64,000 nucleotides of DNA from Parvibium lacunae. GTDB lineage: Bacteria; Pseudomonadota; Gammaproteobacteria; Burkholderiales; Burkholderiaceae_D. The stretch covers positions 1 through 64,000 of the forward strand of contig NZ_QPGB01000004.1 of the NCBI RefSeq assembly GCF_003335215.1, written 5' to 3'. Within the stretch, counting starts at the first letter, position 1, and each line of letters begins with the position of its first letter. Below are positions 37,004 to 45,841 of this stretch, piece after piece. Made by a program: the position numbers and the translations under genes. A model generated the notes under the pieces. It had not been told where the DNA came from. It made no database searches and saw nothing but the letters and a program-made list of their open reading frames with translations.

Positions 37004-39505
37004 GTGAGCAAATCACTGATCATTGCCGAAAAACCCTCAGTCGCCGGCGATATCGCCAAAGCGTTGGGCGGTTTCACGAAAAAAGATGACTTTTACGAAA
37101 GCGATGACTATGTCGTGGCTTCGGCTGTCGGTCACTTGCTCGAACTCATCGTACCGGAAGAATATGACGTCAAACGCGGCAAATGGAGTTTCACGCATTT
37201 GCCCATGATTCCGCCGCACTTTAGCTTGCAGCCGATTGCCAAAAGCGAGAGCAAACTCAAAACCCTGGCGAAGCTGATTAAGCGTAAAGACATCACCGGC
37301 CTGGTAAATGCCTGTGACGCGGGCCGCGAAGGGGAGCTGATTTTTCGCTACATCGTGCAATACACCAAGGCCAAGCAACCGATTCAGCGCCTGTGGCTGC
37401 AATCCATGACGCCGCAAGCCATCCGCGATGGCTTTGCCCATCTACGCGCCGATACCCAAATGCTACCACTGGCCGATGCCGCCCGCTGCCGTTCGGAATC
37501 CGATTGGTTGGTCGGCATTAACGGTACCCGCGCGATGACCGCTTTTAATAGTAAAGAAGGCGGTTTCTTCCTCACCACCGTGGGCCGCGTGCAAACGCCG
37601 ACATTGACGATTGTGGTGGAGCGCGAAGAGAAGATTCGTAAATTTGTCCCCCGCGATTACTGGGAAGTCCGCGCTGAATTCGTGTGTGCGGCTGGCGTGT
37701 ACGACGGCAAGTACATCAACCCGCAGTTCAAAAAAGACGAATTCGACCCCGAGAAAAAAGCCGAGCGTGTTTGGAGCCTGGCCGAAGCCGAAGCGATCGT
37801 CGCCGCCTGCCGCGATAAAGCCGGTAAAGTCGCCGAAGAATCCAAGCCAACGACCAGCGCCCCGCCCTTGCTGTATGACTTAACCAGCTTACAGCGCGAG
37901 GCCAATGCGCGCTTTGGTTTTTCGGCCAGCACCACACTCTCGCTCGCGCAAGCGCTGTATGAGAAGCACAAAGTGCTGACCTACCCACGTACCGATTCAC
38001 GCTACTTACCGGACGACTATCTGCCGGTCGCCAAGCAAACCCTGGAAGCGCTGGACGAACAAAACAACTACGCGCTGTATGCGCGCCAGGCGCTGAACAA
38101 AGGCTACGTTAAGCCCAACAAGCGCGTGTTTGACCAAACCAAAGTCTCCGATCACTTTGCGATTATCCCAACCCTGCAAGCGCCCAAGAGCCTGAACGAA
38201 CTGGAGCACAAGCTCTATGACATGGTGGTGCGCCGCTTCCTCGCCGTATTCTTCCCCGCCGCCGAATATTTAGTGACGACCCGCGATACCGAAGTCGCGG
38301 GCTTCCACTTTAAAACCGAAGGCAAAGTACTGGTTAAACCCGGTTGGCTAGAGGTCTATGGTAAAGACGCGCAAGATGAAGACGCCACGCTCGTACCGGT
38401 TGCCAAAGATGAAAAGGTGAAAACCGATCACATCGAACCCGTGGGTTTGGCGACCAAACCGCCCGCCCGCTATTCAGAAGCGACCTTACTCTCGGCCATG
38501 GAAGGCGCGGGTAAATTGGTGGACGATGAAGAGCTGCGCGCCGCGATGGCCGGTAAAGGTTTAGGTACACCCGCGACCCGCGCCGCCATTATTGAGGGCC
38601 TGCTCAATGAAAAATACATGGTACGGGAAGGGCGCGAGCTCATCCCTACCGCCAAAGCCTTCCAACTACTCACCCTACTGCGCGGCCTAGGCGTCTCCGA
38701 ACTCACGCAGCCCGAACTGACGGGTGAATGGGAGTACAAACTCGGCCAAATTGAGAAGGGTGCCCTCCAGCGGGATGAGTTCATGCGCGAAATCGCGCAG
38801 ATGACGCAAATCATCGTTAAGCGCGCCAAGGAATACAGCAACGACACTGTGCCCGGCGATTACGCCACCCTGCACACACCCTGCCCAAGCTGTGGCAGCG
38901 TGGTGAAAGAAAACTACCGCCGTTTTGCTTGTACCAAGTGCGAATTTTCTATTACCAAAATTCCCGGTGGACGGCAGTTTGAATTGGCCGAAGTCGAAGA
39001 GTTATTGCAAAACAAAACCATCGGCCCGCTACAAGGTTTCCGCAGCAAAATGGGCCGGCCATTTGCCGCGATTCTCAAAATCACCGACGACCACAAACTC
39101 GAATTTGATTTTGGGCAAGAAAAAGAAGACGAGGCCGACGAAGCCATCGACTTCAGCGGCCAGACTGCACTGGGCGACTGCCCGAAATGCGGCAGCCATG
39201 TGTATGAACACGGCATGAGTTATGTTTGCGAAAAAGCCGTGGGCGCAAATAAGAGCTGTAACTTCCGTTCTGGCAAAGTGATTTTGCAGCAAGAAATCAG
39301 CGCCACCCAAATGCAGAAACTGCTCGGCGAAGGTAAAACCGATTTGCTCGATGGCTTCGTTTCATCCCGTACCAAACGCAAGTTCAAAGCGTTTTTGGTC
39401 AAGGGTAAAGACGGTAAAGTCGGCTTTGAGTTTGAAGCACGGGCTGAGAAAGCGCCGGCGAAAAAGCCAGCCGCTAAATCACGCACCAAAAAAGTCGCTG
39501 AGTAA
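37004..39505 (+). CDS. topB: DNA topoisomerase III (TopB), long form with C-terminal repeats
   Basis: 833 aa from GTG at 37004. Toprim KSLIIAEKPSVAGDIAKALG, acidic DAGREGELIFRY, active-site Tyr in YPRTDSRYLP, GLGTPATRAAIIEGL. The C-terminal part carries zinc-binding and repeat modules: CPSCGSVVKENYRRFACTKC, CPKCGSHVYEHGMSYVCE and the 'GFxSKxGRPFxAxL' type repeats (GFRSKMGRPFAAIL; GFVSSRTKRKFKAFLV). Decatenating type IA enzyme. Its TAA overlaps the ATG of the next LysR gene. Confidence 0.96.
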   Translation: MSKSLIIAEKPSVAGDIAKALGGFTKKDDFYESDDYVVASAVGHLLELIVPEEYDVKRGKWSFTHLPMIPPHFSLQPIAKSESKLKTLAKLIKRKDITGLVNACDAGREGELIFRYIVQYTKAKQPIQRLWLQSMTPQAIRDGFAHLRADTQMLPLADAARCRSESDWLVGINGTRAMTAFNSKEGGFFLTTVGRVQTPTLTIVVEREEKIRKFVPRDYWEVRAEFVCAAGVYDGKYINPQFKKDEFDPEKKAERVWSLAEAEAIVAACRDKAGKVAEESKPTTSAPPLLYDLTSLQREANARFGFSASTTLSLAQALYEKHKVLTYPRTDSRYLPDDYLPVAKQTLEALDEQNNYALYARQALNKGYVKPNKRVFDQTKVSDHFAIIPTLQAPKSLNELEHKLYDMVVRRFLAVFFPAAEYLVTTRDTEVAGFHFKTEGKVLVKPGWLEVYGKDAQDEDATLVPVAKDEKVKTDHIEPVGLATKPPARYSEATLLSAMEGAGKLVDDEELRAAMAGKGLGTPATRAAIIEGLLNEKYMVREGRELIPTAKAFQLLTLLRGLGVSELTQPELTGEWEYKLGQIEKGALQRDEFMREIAQMTQIIVKRAKEYSNDTVPGDYATLHTPCPSCGSVVKENYRRFACTKCEFSITKIPGGRQFELAEVEELLQNKTIGPLQGFRSKMGRPFAAILKITDDHKLEFDFGQEKEDEADEAIDFSGQTALGDCPKCGSHVYEHGMSYVCEKAVGANKSCNFRSGKVILQQEISATQMQKLLGEGKTDLLDGFVSSRTKRKFKAFLVKGKDGKVGFEFEARAEKAPAKKPAAKSRTKKVAE

Positions 39506-40404
39506 TGAACCTGCGCTTTCTCGAAGCCTTTTTATGGATTGCCAAACTCGGGAGCTTCAGTGCTGCCGCGGCAAAGCTGCACACCACACAAACCGCAATC
39601 TCGGATCGCATCCGCACGTTGGAACAAGATTTCGGGGTACGCTTGTTTGAGCGCGATAGCCGCAAAGTTGTGCTAACTGGCGCAGGGCAACAGCTCTTGC
39701 CCTACGCCGAACAGCTCTTGGGGCTAGCGCAGACGATGCGCAAGATCATGGTGGATCGGGCCGCGCAACAAGGAATTGTGACGCTTGGCGTGATTGAATC
39801 TGTTGTTCATAGTTGGTTGCCTGAATTGCTGCAGGCAGTGAATCAGCAGTTTCCAAATGTAGTATTGGAGGTACGCTCTGACTCGACCCCACGCTTGCGT
39901 GATGAACTACTCAAAGGGGCGATTGATATCGTCATTTTGACCGAGCAGGTTGCGGACCCTGCTTTTGAAAATTTGTTACTGATGGCGTACCCAATGTATT
40001 GGTGTGCCCATCCGGATGTCGCGGTGAAAGTCCAGACCGCCAATGATTTTGAGAAACTGCTCGATACGCAACCGGTAATGACCTTCATGCGCGATACCGA
40101 TGCTTATCGGGATGTGCGCCGGGCGCTGGCAAACTCTCCGAATGTTCGAATTAACCCTTTTTCATCGATTGCGGCCATCATTTCGGTTGCAACCAGTGGC
40201 TATGGTGTAGCAGGTTTGGCGCTCCCTGTGATTGATAAATATGTGAGTAGTCATCAGCTGCAAACTATTCCGGTTGGCCCAACCTTGAATGATCTGCCAC
40301 TCTATATGGCCTATCCTGTAACGCCAAACACACCGGTGATTGAGCAAATTGCCGATTTGATTTACGCGCTATCACGGCAAAATATCTACGCCAGCCAACC
40401 CTAA
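39505..40404 (+). CDS. LysR-family regulator of the TRAP/DUF1445 locus
   Basis: 299 aa. N-terminal HTH MNLRFLEAFLWIAKLGSFSA, TTQTAISDRIRTLEQDFGVR, LFERDSRKVVLTGAG. The effector domain (VTLGVIESVVHSWLPELLQA, LKGAIDIVILTEQV, MYWCAHPDV) is typical. The ATG overlaps the topB stop, so it can be translated with topB, yet its function probably concerns the downstream DUF1445-TRAP genes, given a T-N11-A palindrome in the gap. Confidence 0.9.
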   Translation: MNLRFLEAFLWIAKLGSFSAAAAKLHTTQTAISDRIRTLEQDFGVRLFERDSRKVVLTGAGQQLLPYAEQLLGLAQTMRKIMVDRAAQQGIVTLGVIESVVHSWLPELLQAVNQQFPNVVLEVRSDSTPRLRDELLKGAIDIVILTEQVADPAFENLLLMAYPMYWCAHPDVAVKVQTANDFEKLLDTQPVMTFMRDTDAYRDVRRALANSPNVRINPFSSIAAIISVATSGYGVAGLALPVIDKYVSSHQLQTIPVGPTLNDLPLYMAYPVTPNTPVIEQIADLIYALSRQNIYASQP

Positions 40405-40496
40405 CTGCCCTTTTCTGGTGCTGTGGCGGAGAGTATTTGCGCTAGATTGGTGAATGTCAGCCTCGATTCAGCGAGAGCAGCAGTTTTAACTATCCT

Positions 40497-40519
40497 TCAA
40501 ACAGAAATTTCCCGTTTGA
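40497..40519. promoter_or_regulatory. Candidate LysR-type operator (TCAAAC-N11-GTTTGA)
   Basis: Perfect 6-bp arms separated by 11 nt, matching the T-N11-A design of LysR boxes. It lies between the LysR gene and the DUF1445 gene, about 50 bp before the latter's ATG. Confidence 0.55.
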
Positions 40520-40568
40520 CCGTAAAGTGGTGTCATCCCAATAATGCATACAGAGAAATTTTTCTGGA

Positions 40569-41378
40569 ATGCATGCTATGTCCGCGCAAGCGATCACGAC
40601 AGACAGTCTCGGTTACCTAGCCCGGCAATCGATTCGGCAGGGGCACCATCGGAGTGCCACAAGTAACTTAGCGCCCGGTTATGTTCAGGCTAACTTGGCT
40701 ATTTTGCCCGCCAGCCTCGCTACCGACTTTTTGCGCTTCTGCCAGCAAAATCCCAAGCCGTGCCCGCTCTTGGCCGTATCGTCCGCGGGCGATATTAGTT
40801 TGCCCAGTATCGCCAAAAATCTTGATATTCGAACAGATGTGCCTCGTTATGTCTTATGGCGCAATGGTGAAGCGATGGGTGATTTAGAGGATTTACGGAC
40901 AGTTTGGCGCGAGGATCTGGTGACGTTTGCGATTGGCTGTTCTTTCTCCTTTGAACAGGCATTGTTGAGTGCGCGTGTCCCTGTACGTAATATCGAACAG
41001 AACCACAATGTTTCGATGTATATCACCAATATTCCCACCCAAGCGGCCGGCCCTTTCAGCGGCCCGATGGTGGTCTCAATGCGGCCTATGAAGGCTGCTG
41101 ATGCCATCAAAGCAATCCAAATCACTTCGCGCTACCCCAGCGTCCACGGCGCACCGATCCATTTCGGTGATCCAAGTGAAATCGGGATTAAAGACCTAGA
41201 TCGCCCAGATTATGGCGACCCTACTGAAATCCGCTCAGGAGAAGTCCCTGTGTTTTGGGCCTGCGGTGTAACCCCGCAGTCGGCAATTCGCAGTGCCAAG
41301 CCCGAAATCAGTATCACACACAAGCCCGGTTATATGTTGGTGACCGATTTGTTAAACGTGGAGTTGGAGTTTAGATAG
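40569..41378 (+). CDS. DUF1445 putative hydro-lyase
   Basis: 269 aa (or 266 from ATG at 40578). [89 protein letters not shown] and [13 protein letters not shown] are the DUF1445 (YcsI/UPF0317) pattern. The fold is that of the N-terminal half of mammalian D-glutamate cyclase; bacterial members are labelled hydro-lyases without firm substrate. First gene of a TRAP operon (22 bp before the binding protein), so it likely acts on the imported acid. Confidence 0.88.
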   Translation: MHAMSAQAITTDSLGYLARQSIRQGHHRSATSNLAPGYVQANLAILPASLATDFLRFCQQNPKPCPLLAVSSAGDISLPSIAKNLDIRTDVPRYVLWRNGEAMGDLEDLRTVWREDLVTFAIGCSFSFEQALLSARVPVRNIEQNHNVSMYITNIPTQAAGPFSGPMVVSMRPMKAADAIKAIQITSRYPSVHGAPIHFGDPSEIGIKDLDRPDYGDPTEIRSGEVPVFWACGVTPQSAIRSAKPEISITHKPGYMLVTDLLNVELEFR

Positions 41379-41399
41379 TTTTTTCCTAAGGAGGAGATG

Positions 41400-42458
41400 A
41401 TGCAAAAACGTATGAATGCTTTGAAATCTGCTGTTTGTGCTGCCGTACTGTGTGCCACAACCTATGTCAGTGCCTCAGATATCAATATTACTGCGGTAAC
41501 CCAAGTTAACCCGACCCTGCCGCAATACACCCGGGTTGATCAGCCGGTTCTGCGCGATGGCTTAAAGGCAGCCAGCGGTGGCCGCATTGAGGTCAAATTA
41601 GCCAGCTGGCCTGAAATGAACGTGAACGGCCCAGAAGTTCTACGGCTGGTTCGTTCAGGTCAGGTTGATATCGCTGCCGTACCACTAACCACCGTTTCCG
41701 GTGATGTGCCCCTGCTGGATGCTGTTGATTTAGCGGGCATGAATATGGAAATCGGCCAAGCTCGCCGTGTTGCCAATGCCATGGCTCCTATCGTTAATCG
41801 CGATTTGGAGCGCCTTGGTATTAAATTGGTTGCAACCTACCCATTCTCTGGTCAAATGTTATTCTGCAATAAGCCGATTGGTTCATTGGCAGACATTAAA
41901 GGCCTGAAGGTTCGCACTTTCGGTCCAGCCTTGACGGACCTCATGAAAGCATTGGGCGCACAACCCGTGTCACTGGCTTTCGGTGAGGTCTACACCGCGC
42001 TAGAGCGGGGCACAGTCGATTGTGCTGTCACCGGCTCAGGGTCAGGTAATGGCGCAAAATGGCATGAAGTTGCGACCCACATCTACAACCAACCGTTGTT
42101 CTGGGCGGTTTCTGGCTACTTTGTGAACTTGGCCTGGTGGAACAAACTCGACCCCGCTGTGCGTACATTGGTTGAAAAAACCTTGCTGGATGTACAGGAA
42201 AAACAGTGGGCTCTCGGTTTAGAAGCCACCAAAGATGGGGTTGACTGTAACGTGGGTAAAGCGGCTAGCTGCAAAATCCACACGCTGGCCAAGAAACCCA
42301 TGACCGAAGTGACGCCCAAAGGCGATGTCCGCGCCACGATTCGCAAGGAAATGGAAGAAGATGTTCTACCTCCTTGGGTGAAGCGTTGCGGTGAGCGTTG
42401 CGGCAAGATTTACAACGAAACCGTTGCACCGATTACCGGCATTCCCTTCAAAGGCTAA
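41400..42458 (+). CDS. TRAP transporter substrate-binding protein DctP (first)
   Basis: 352 aa from the second of two tandem ATGs; AAGGAGGAG sits immediately upstream and best fits this one. Signal peptide (MNALKSAVCAAVLCATTYVS to ASD). DctP core: LKAASGGRIEVKLASWPEMN, SGQVDIAAVPLTTVSGDVPL, the anion-binding Arg segment KGLKVRTFGPALTDLMKALG and QPVSLAFGEVYTALERGTVD. Binds a carboxylate in the periplasm; a later cysteine-rich stretch (DGVDCNVGKAASCKIH) is unusual. Two hairpins between it and dctQ probably raise its level over the permease. Confidence 0.92.
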   Translation: MQKRMNALKSAVCAAVLCATTYVSASDINITAVTQVNPTLPQYTRVDQPVLRDGLKAASGGRIEVKLASWPEMNVNGPEVLRLVRSGQVDIAAVPLTTVSGDVPLLDAVDLAGMNMEIGQARRVANAMAPIVNRDLERLGIKLVATYPFSGQMLFCNKPIGSLADIKGLKVRTFGPALTDLMKALGAQPVSLAFGEVYTALERGTVDCAVTGSGSGNGAKWHEVATHIYNQPLFWAVSGYFVNLAWWNKLDPAVRTLVEKTLLDVQEKQWALGLEATKDGVDCNVGKAASCKIHTLAKKPMTEVTPKGDVRATIRKEMEEDVLPPWVKRCGERCGKIYNETVAPITGIPFKG

Positions 42459-42467
42459 GCCGTATGT

Positions 42468-42505
42468 CAACCCCTGGCACAATAGTCTCAACCCGCCAGG
42501 GGTTG
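42468..42505 (+). other. Intercistronic hairpin after dctP
   Basis: Perfect 10-bp arms CAACCCCTGG/CCAGGGGTTG, 18-nt loop, 9 bp after the dctP stop. Could protect dctP mRNA from 3' decay. Followed by CATTGTTTTG, a poor T-run. Confidence 0.6.
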
Positions 42506-42565
42506 CATTGTTTTGCTAGTCAGCAAATTTTAAGACCAGTTTTGCTCAACGTCTCCGAGCAAGGG

Positions 42566-42613
42566 CCCCGCCAGCGTCATGCTTCCTCGTTCTTTGCTGG
42601 CGGGGATTTTTTT
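42566..42613 (+). terminator. Intrinsic terminator/attenuator between dctP and dctQ
   Basis: Perfect 10-bp arms CCCCGCCAGC/GCTGGCGGGG with a 20-nt loop and ATTTTTTT directly after. It ends 28 bp before the dctQ ATG. A strong terminator inside the operon would leave dctQM at a fraction of dctP expression. Confidence 0.88.
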
Positions 42614-42641
42614 AGGACATGGTCATTGCCATGTAATCGTT

Positions 42642-43280
42642 ATGTCGAACTTTCCGCTCATTATCTATAAAAGTGTACAGCGTACCGCCGACTGGATGGT
42701 CAGTATAGCAGGCTTTGCCTATTTACTGATGACGGTGCTGATCTGTACCGATGTTTTTGCCCGCAAATTTCTCGGATTCTCAACCGAAGCCACGGTTGAA
42801 CTCTCAGGCTATCTGCTTGCATTTGGGATGTCATGGGGGCTTGCCGGGACGCTAATTCAGCGTGGTCATATTCGAATCGATGTGATCCTGCAAAAATTCC
42901 CACTCTGGCCACGCGCAATCCTACACATTTTGGCGCTGTTGGTTTTACAAATCAGCGCCTTTGCGATGACCTATGGTGCTTATCAACTGGTTGCAGAGTC
43001 GCAACTTCTTAATGCGACAGACCTGACCTCGCTGCGAACTCCCCTGATTATTCCGCAAGGTCTGTGGATGTTTGGCTTGGCGATTTTCCTATTGTTGATT
43101 TGTGTCTTGATGGTGCAAGCCCTGTATCACCTCTTTAAGGCCAACCCACAAGCAATTGACGATATGTTCAAGCCCCGAACCTATGTTGAAGAGGCAGAAG
43201 AAACACTGGATGCCTTAGGGCATAAAGATGTGCAGTTGAAATTAGATGATGTTAATCAGCAGAAAGGCGGCCAATCATGA
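42642..43280 (+). CDS. TRAP transporter small permease DctQ
   Basis: 212 aa from ATG at 42642, because the longer frame runs through the terminator hairpin. Four helices (ADWMVSIAGFAYLLMTVLIC, STEATVELSGYLLAFGMSWG, RAILHILALLVLQISAFAMT, WMFGLAIFLLLICVLMVQAL) and RGHIRIDVI, usual for DctQ. C-terminal tail long and acidic/polar. The stop overlaps dctM (ATGA). Confidence 0.9.
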   Translation: MSNFPLIIYKSVQRTADWMVSIAGFAYLLMTVLICTDVFARKFLGFSTEATVELSGYLLAFGMSWGLAGTLIQRGHIRIDVILQKFPLWPRAILHILALLVLQISAFAMTYGAYQLVAESQLLNATDLTSLRTPLIIPQGLWMFGLAIFLLLICVLMVQALYHLFKANPQAIDDMFKPRTYVEEAEETLDALGHKDVQLKLDDVNQQKGGQS

Positions 43281-44656
43281 TCATGATTATTTTTATTCTT
43301 ATCATGGGGGCCGTGTTTGGGGTGTTGGCACTGGGTGGCCATGTTCCTGCGGTTGCTCATGATGTGTCGATTGGCGCAATTATTCTGTTTATTGCGGCTT
43401 TCATTCTATTTTTTGCCAAAGGGGTTTATGTCGGCGCAGCGCTGGCCGCCTTGGCACTGATGGCTGGCTTCATGTTTTCTGATCGGCCATTTTGGAATTT
43501 CATTGGCCAAATGATCTGGTCACCAAGTTCGAGTTTCGTCCTTGTTGCAGTCCCATTATTTTTATTAATGGGTGAAATCATGTTACGAACGGGATTATCG
43601 GAACGACTGTATCGATCGCTGAATGTTTGGATGAATCGTTTACCTGGCGGATTGTTGCATACCAATATTGCCGCCTGCAGTATCTTCTCCGCGATCTCTG
43701 GGTCCAGCGTGGCGACCGCAGCAACGATGGGATCGGTGGCCTTGCCTTACTTTGAGAAAACAAACTACAACCAAAAACTGGTATTAGGATCGCTAGCTGC
43801 CGGTGGCGCGTTGGGTAACTTGATCCCACCCGGCATTACCTTCATCATTTATGGCTTGATTACGGATACCTCCGTAGGTGATTTGTACATGGGTGCCGTG
43901 GGACCAAGCCTACTGGTGATTCTACTTTTTGTCATCACAATCGTATGGCAAACCCGCTTTGCTAGTGATGGCGACCAACATCAATTTACCTTCAAAGAAA
44001 AACTGCTGGCACTGGTTGATCTGCTTCCGGTTGCCATTCTGATTGGCTTAGTCCTGGGTACGATTTACTCCGGCTGGGCCACACCCACTGAATCCGCTGC
44101 GCTTGGGGTGGCCGGTGCAATCATTCATGGCTTGATTGAGCGTAAGTTGTCTTGGCAAAAACTGCATGACTCAATAGTAGCGACTGCGCGTGTTACCTCG
44201 ATGATCGCGCTGATTATCTTTGGCGCATATTTCCTTAATTACATCCTCAGCGCCCTCGGCTTACCAGCTTTCCTAACCAAGTTTCTGACAGATCTGCCTT
44301 TGCCACCTTGGGGCGTCATGCTGATGATTATTGGCATGTACTTGGCCCTGGGTACGTTTATGGAAGGTATGTCAATGATCATTACCACCATCCCGTTGCT
44401 CTTCCCCGTGGTGAAGGCCTTGGGTTATGACCCGATCTGGTTTGGGGTCGTGGTAACCATGCTGGTAGAGATCGCCATGATCAGTCCGCCTGATGGGACC
44501 GTCCTTTATGTCTTGCACGGCATGCGGAAAAAAGCTGGGCCAATTACTGATGTTTTTGCTGGTGTCATGCCATTCATGGCGGTATACATCCTGGCGATTG
44601 TGGTGTTGATGTGGTTCCCGCAAATTGTCCTGTGGTTACCGAATCAATTTAATTGA
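43277..44656 (+). CDS. TRAP transporter large permease DctM
   Basis: 459 aa. SSSFVLVAVPLFLLMGEIML, LPGGLLHTNIAACSIFSAIS, GSSVATAATMGSVALPYFEK, GNLIPPGITFIIYGLITDTS, TPTESAALGVAGAIIHG and ISPPDGTVLYVLHGM are DctM hallmarks. Imports the DctP ligand by Na+ gradient. It has an additional N-terminal helix pair compared with the shortest members. Confidence 0.95.
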   Translation: MIMIIFILIMGAVFGVLALGGHVPAVAHDVSIGAIILFIAAFILFFAKGVYVGAALAALALMAGFMFSDRPFWNFIGQMIWSPSSSFVLVAVPLFLLMGEIMLRTGLSERLYRSLNVWMNRLPGGLLHTNIAACSIFSAISGSSVATAATMGSVALPYFEKTNYNQKLVLGSLAAGGALGNLIPPGITFIIYGLITDTSVGDLYMGAVGPSLLVILLFVITIVWQTRFASDGDQHQFTFKEKLLALVDLLPVAILIGLVLGTIYSGWATPTESAALGVAGAIIHGLIERKLSWQKLHDSIVATARVTSMIALIIFGAYFLNYILSALGLPAFLTKFLTDLPLPPWGVMLMIIGMYLALGTFMEGMSMIITTIPLLFPVVKALGYDPIWFGVVVTMLVEIAMISPPDGTVLYVLHGMRKKAGPITDVFAGVMPFMAVYILAIVVLMWFPQIVLWLPNQFN

Positions 44657-44677
44657 GTCATTTAATTACTGCTCTGC

Positions 44678-44704
44678 AACCCAGCATGCCTAACATGCTG
44701 GGTT
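44678..44704 (+). other. 11-bp hairpin between dctM and second binding protein
   Basis: Perfect arms AACCCAGCATG/CATGCTGGGTT, 5-nt loop, no T-run after it. Likely an mRNA stability element or weak terminator. Confidence 0.6.
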
Positions 44705-44730
44705 AGGGGCAAACGGGTAAGGAGTGGGCT

Positions 44731-45753
44731 ATGTTGACAGCATTACGGCATCAAATCATAGAGCAACGTTTTGTTCCCTTACTGGTTACGTTATTGGTTA
44801 GTGCCGCCAGCAGCCCGCTGTGTTGGGCACAAACGCAAGTTGCCATCGCCTCTGCCTATCCCGCCGACAGTTTTCAAACCAAGAACTTGCAACAGTTTGC
44901 TGATGAAGTTAATGGTCAACTTGGGCAGTCACTGAAGTTAACCATTCACCCTAACGGCCAATTAGCCAAACCTGCTGAAATATATCCGCAAGCCAAAGAG
45001 GGGAAAATTGGTGGCGGAGAGGTCATCATGTCGAGCCTTGAAAAATTCGCGCCGATTTATGGCATAGATTCGATTCCCTTTACAGTGCGGGGATATGATG
45101 ATGCTAAACGTCTCTGGCGATATTCCCGTGCTGCGATTGACGCGCAGATGCAGAAAGATGGACTTAAACTACTCTACGCCGTCCCCTGGCCACCCCAGAA
45201 TTTGTACACCACCCAAAAGCTCGACAAGGTCAGCGATGCGCGTGGTCTGAAAATGCGGACCTATAACCCGGCCACAGAGAAAATTGCCGAGTTTATTGGA
45301 GCAAAAAGTGTCTTATTTCAAGTGGTCGAATTAGAAAAAGCCATTGCCGAAGAAAAATTAGATTTAATGATTACTTCAAGTTGGACGGGCGTTCAAACCA
45401 AAGCTTGGAGCAAACTCCGTTACTACTATCCCGTCAATGCTTGGATCCCTAAAAATGTGGTGTTTATTCGTGCCAGTACCTTCAACCAGCTCCCGAAGGA
45501 CAGTGCTGAGAAGTTAATGCGACTCGCCCAAGCGGCGGAAGATCGCGGTTGGAGCTTAAGCCAATTACAAGACAAAGAATTTGAAGACTTGCTCAAACAA
45601 AATAAAGTTACGCTCGTTAAAGATATGCCTTACCTGCTGGATGAATTTCGTCGCTTAGGCGAGAAGATGTCACGTGAATGGTTGAGAAAATCGGGGCAGG
45701 ATGGACTTGATGCGCTCATGCACTACGAGCTAGACCGCTTCCAAAAGCGCTAA
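44731..45753 (+). CDS. Second TRAP-type substrate-binding protein
   Basis: 340 aa with signal peptide (FVPLLVTLLVSAASSPLCWA then QTQ). DctP fold: VAIASAYPADSFQTKNLQQF, HPNGQLAKPAEIYPQAKEGK, DARGLKMRTYNPATEKIAEF. TAAGGAG lies before the ATG. It differs strongly from the first DctP, so this transporter may take two ligand types, or this protein feeds the neighbouring chemoreceptor. Confidence 0.9.
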   Translation: MLTALRHQIIEQRFVPLLVTLLVSAASSPLCWAQTQVAIASAYPADSFQTKNLQQFADEVNGQLGQSLKLTIHPNGQLAKPAEIYPQAKEGKIGGGEVIMSSLEKFAPIYGIDSIPFTVRGYDDAKRLWRYSRAAIDAQMQKDGLKLLYAVPWPPQNLYTTQKLDKVSDARGLKMRTYNPATEKIAEFIGAKSVLFQVVELEKAIAEEKLDLMITSSWTGVQTKAWSKLRYYYPVNAWIPKNVVFIRASTFNQLPKDSAEKLMRLAQAAEDRGWSLSQLQDKEFEDLLKQNKVTLVKDMPYLLDEFRRLGEKMSREWLRKSGQDGLDALMHYELDRFQKR

Positions 45754-45841
45754 ATAATTCCATTTTCACGCCGAAAATACGTTTGATCAGGATTTTCCCC
45801 AAACCAACCATACTGCCAGTTTATATAGCAAGAGGGTGATA

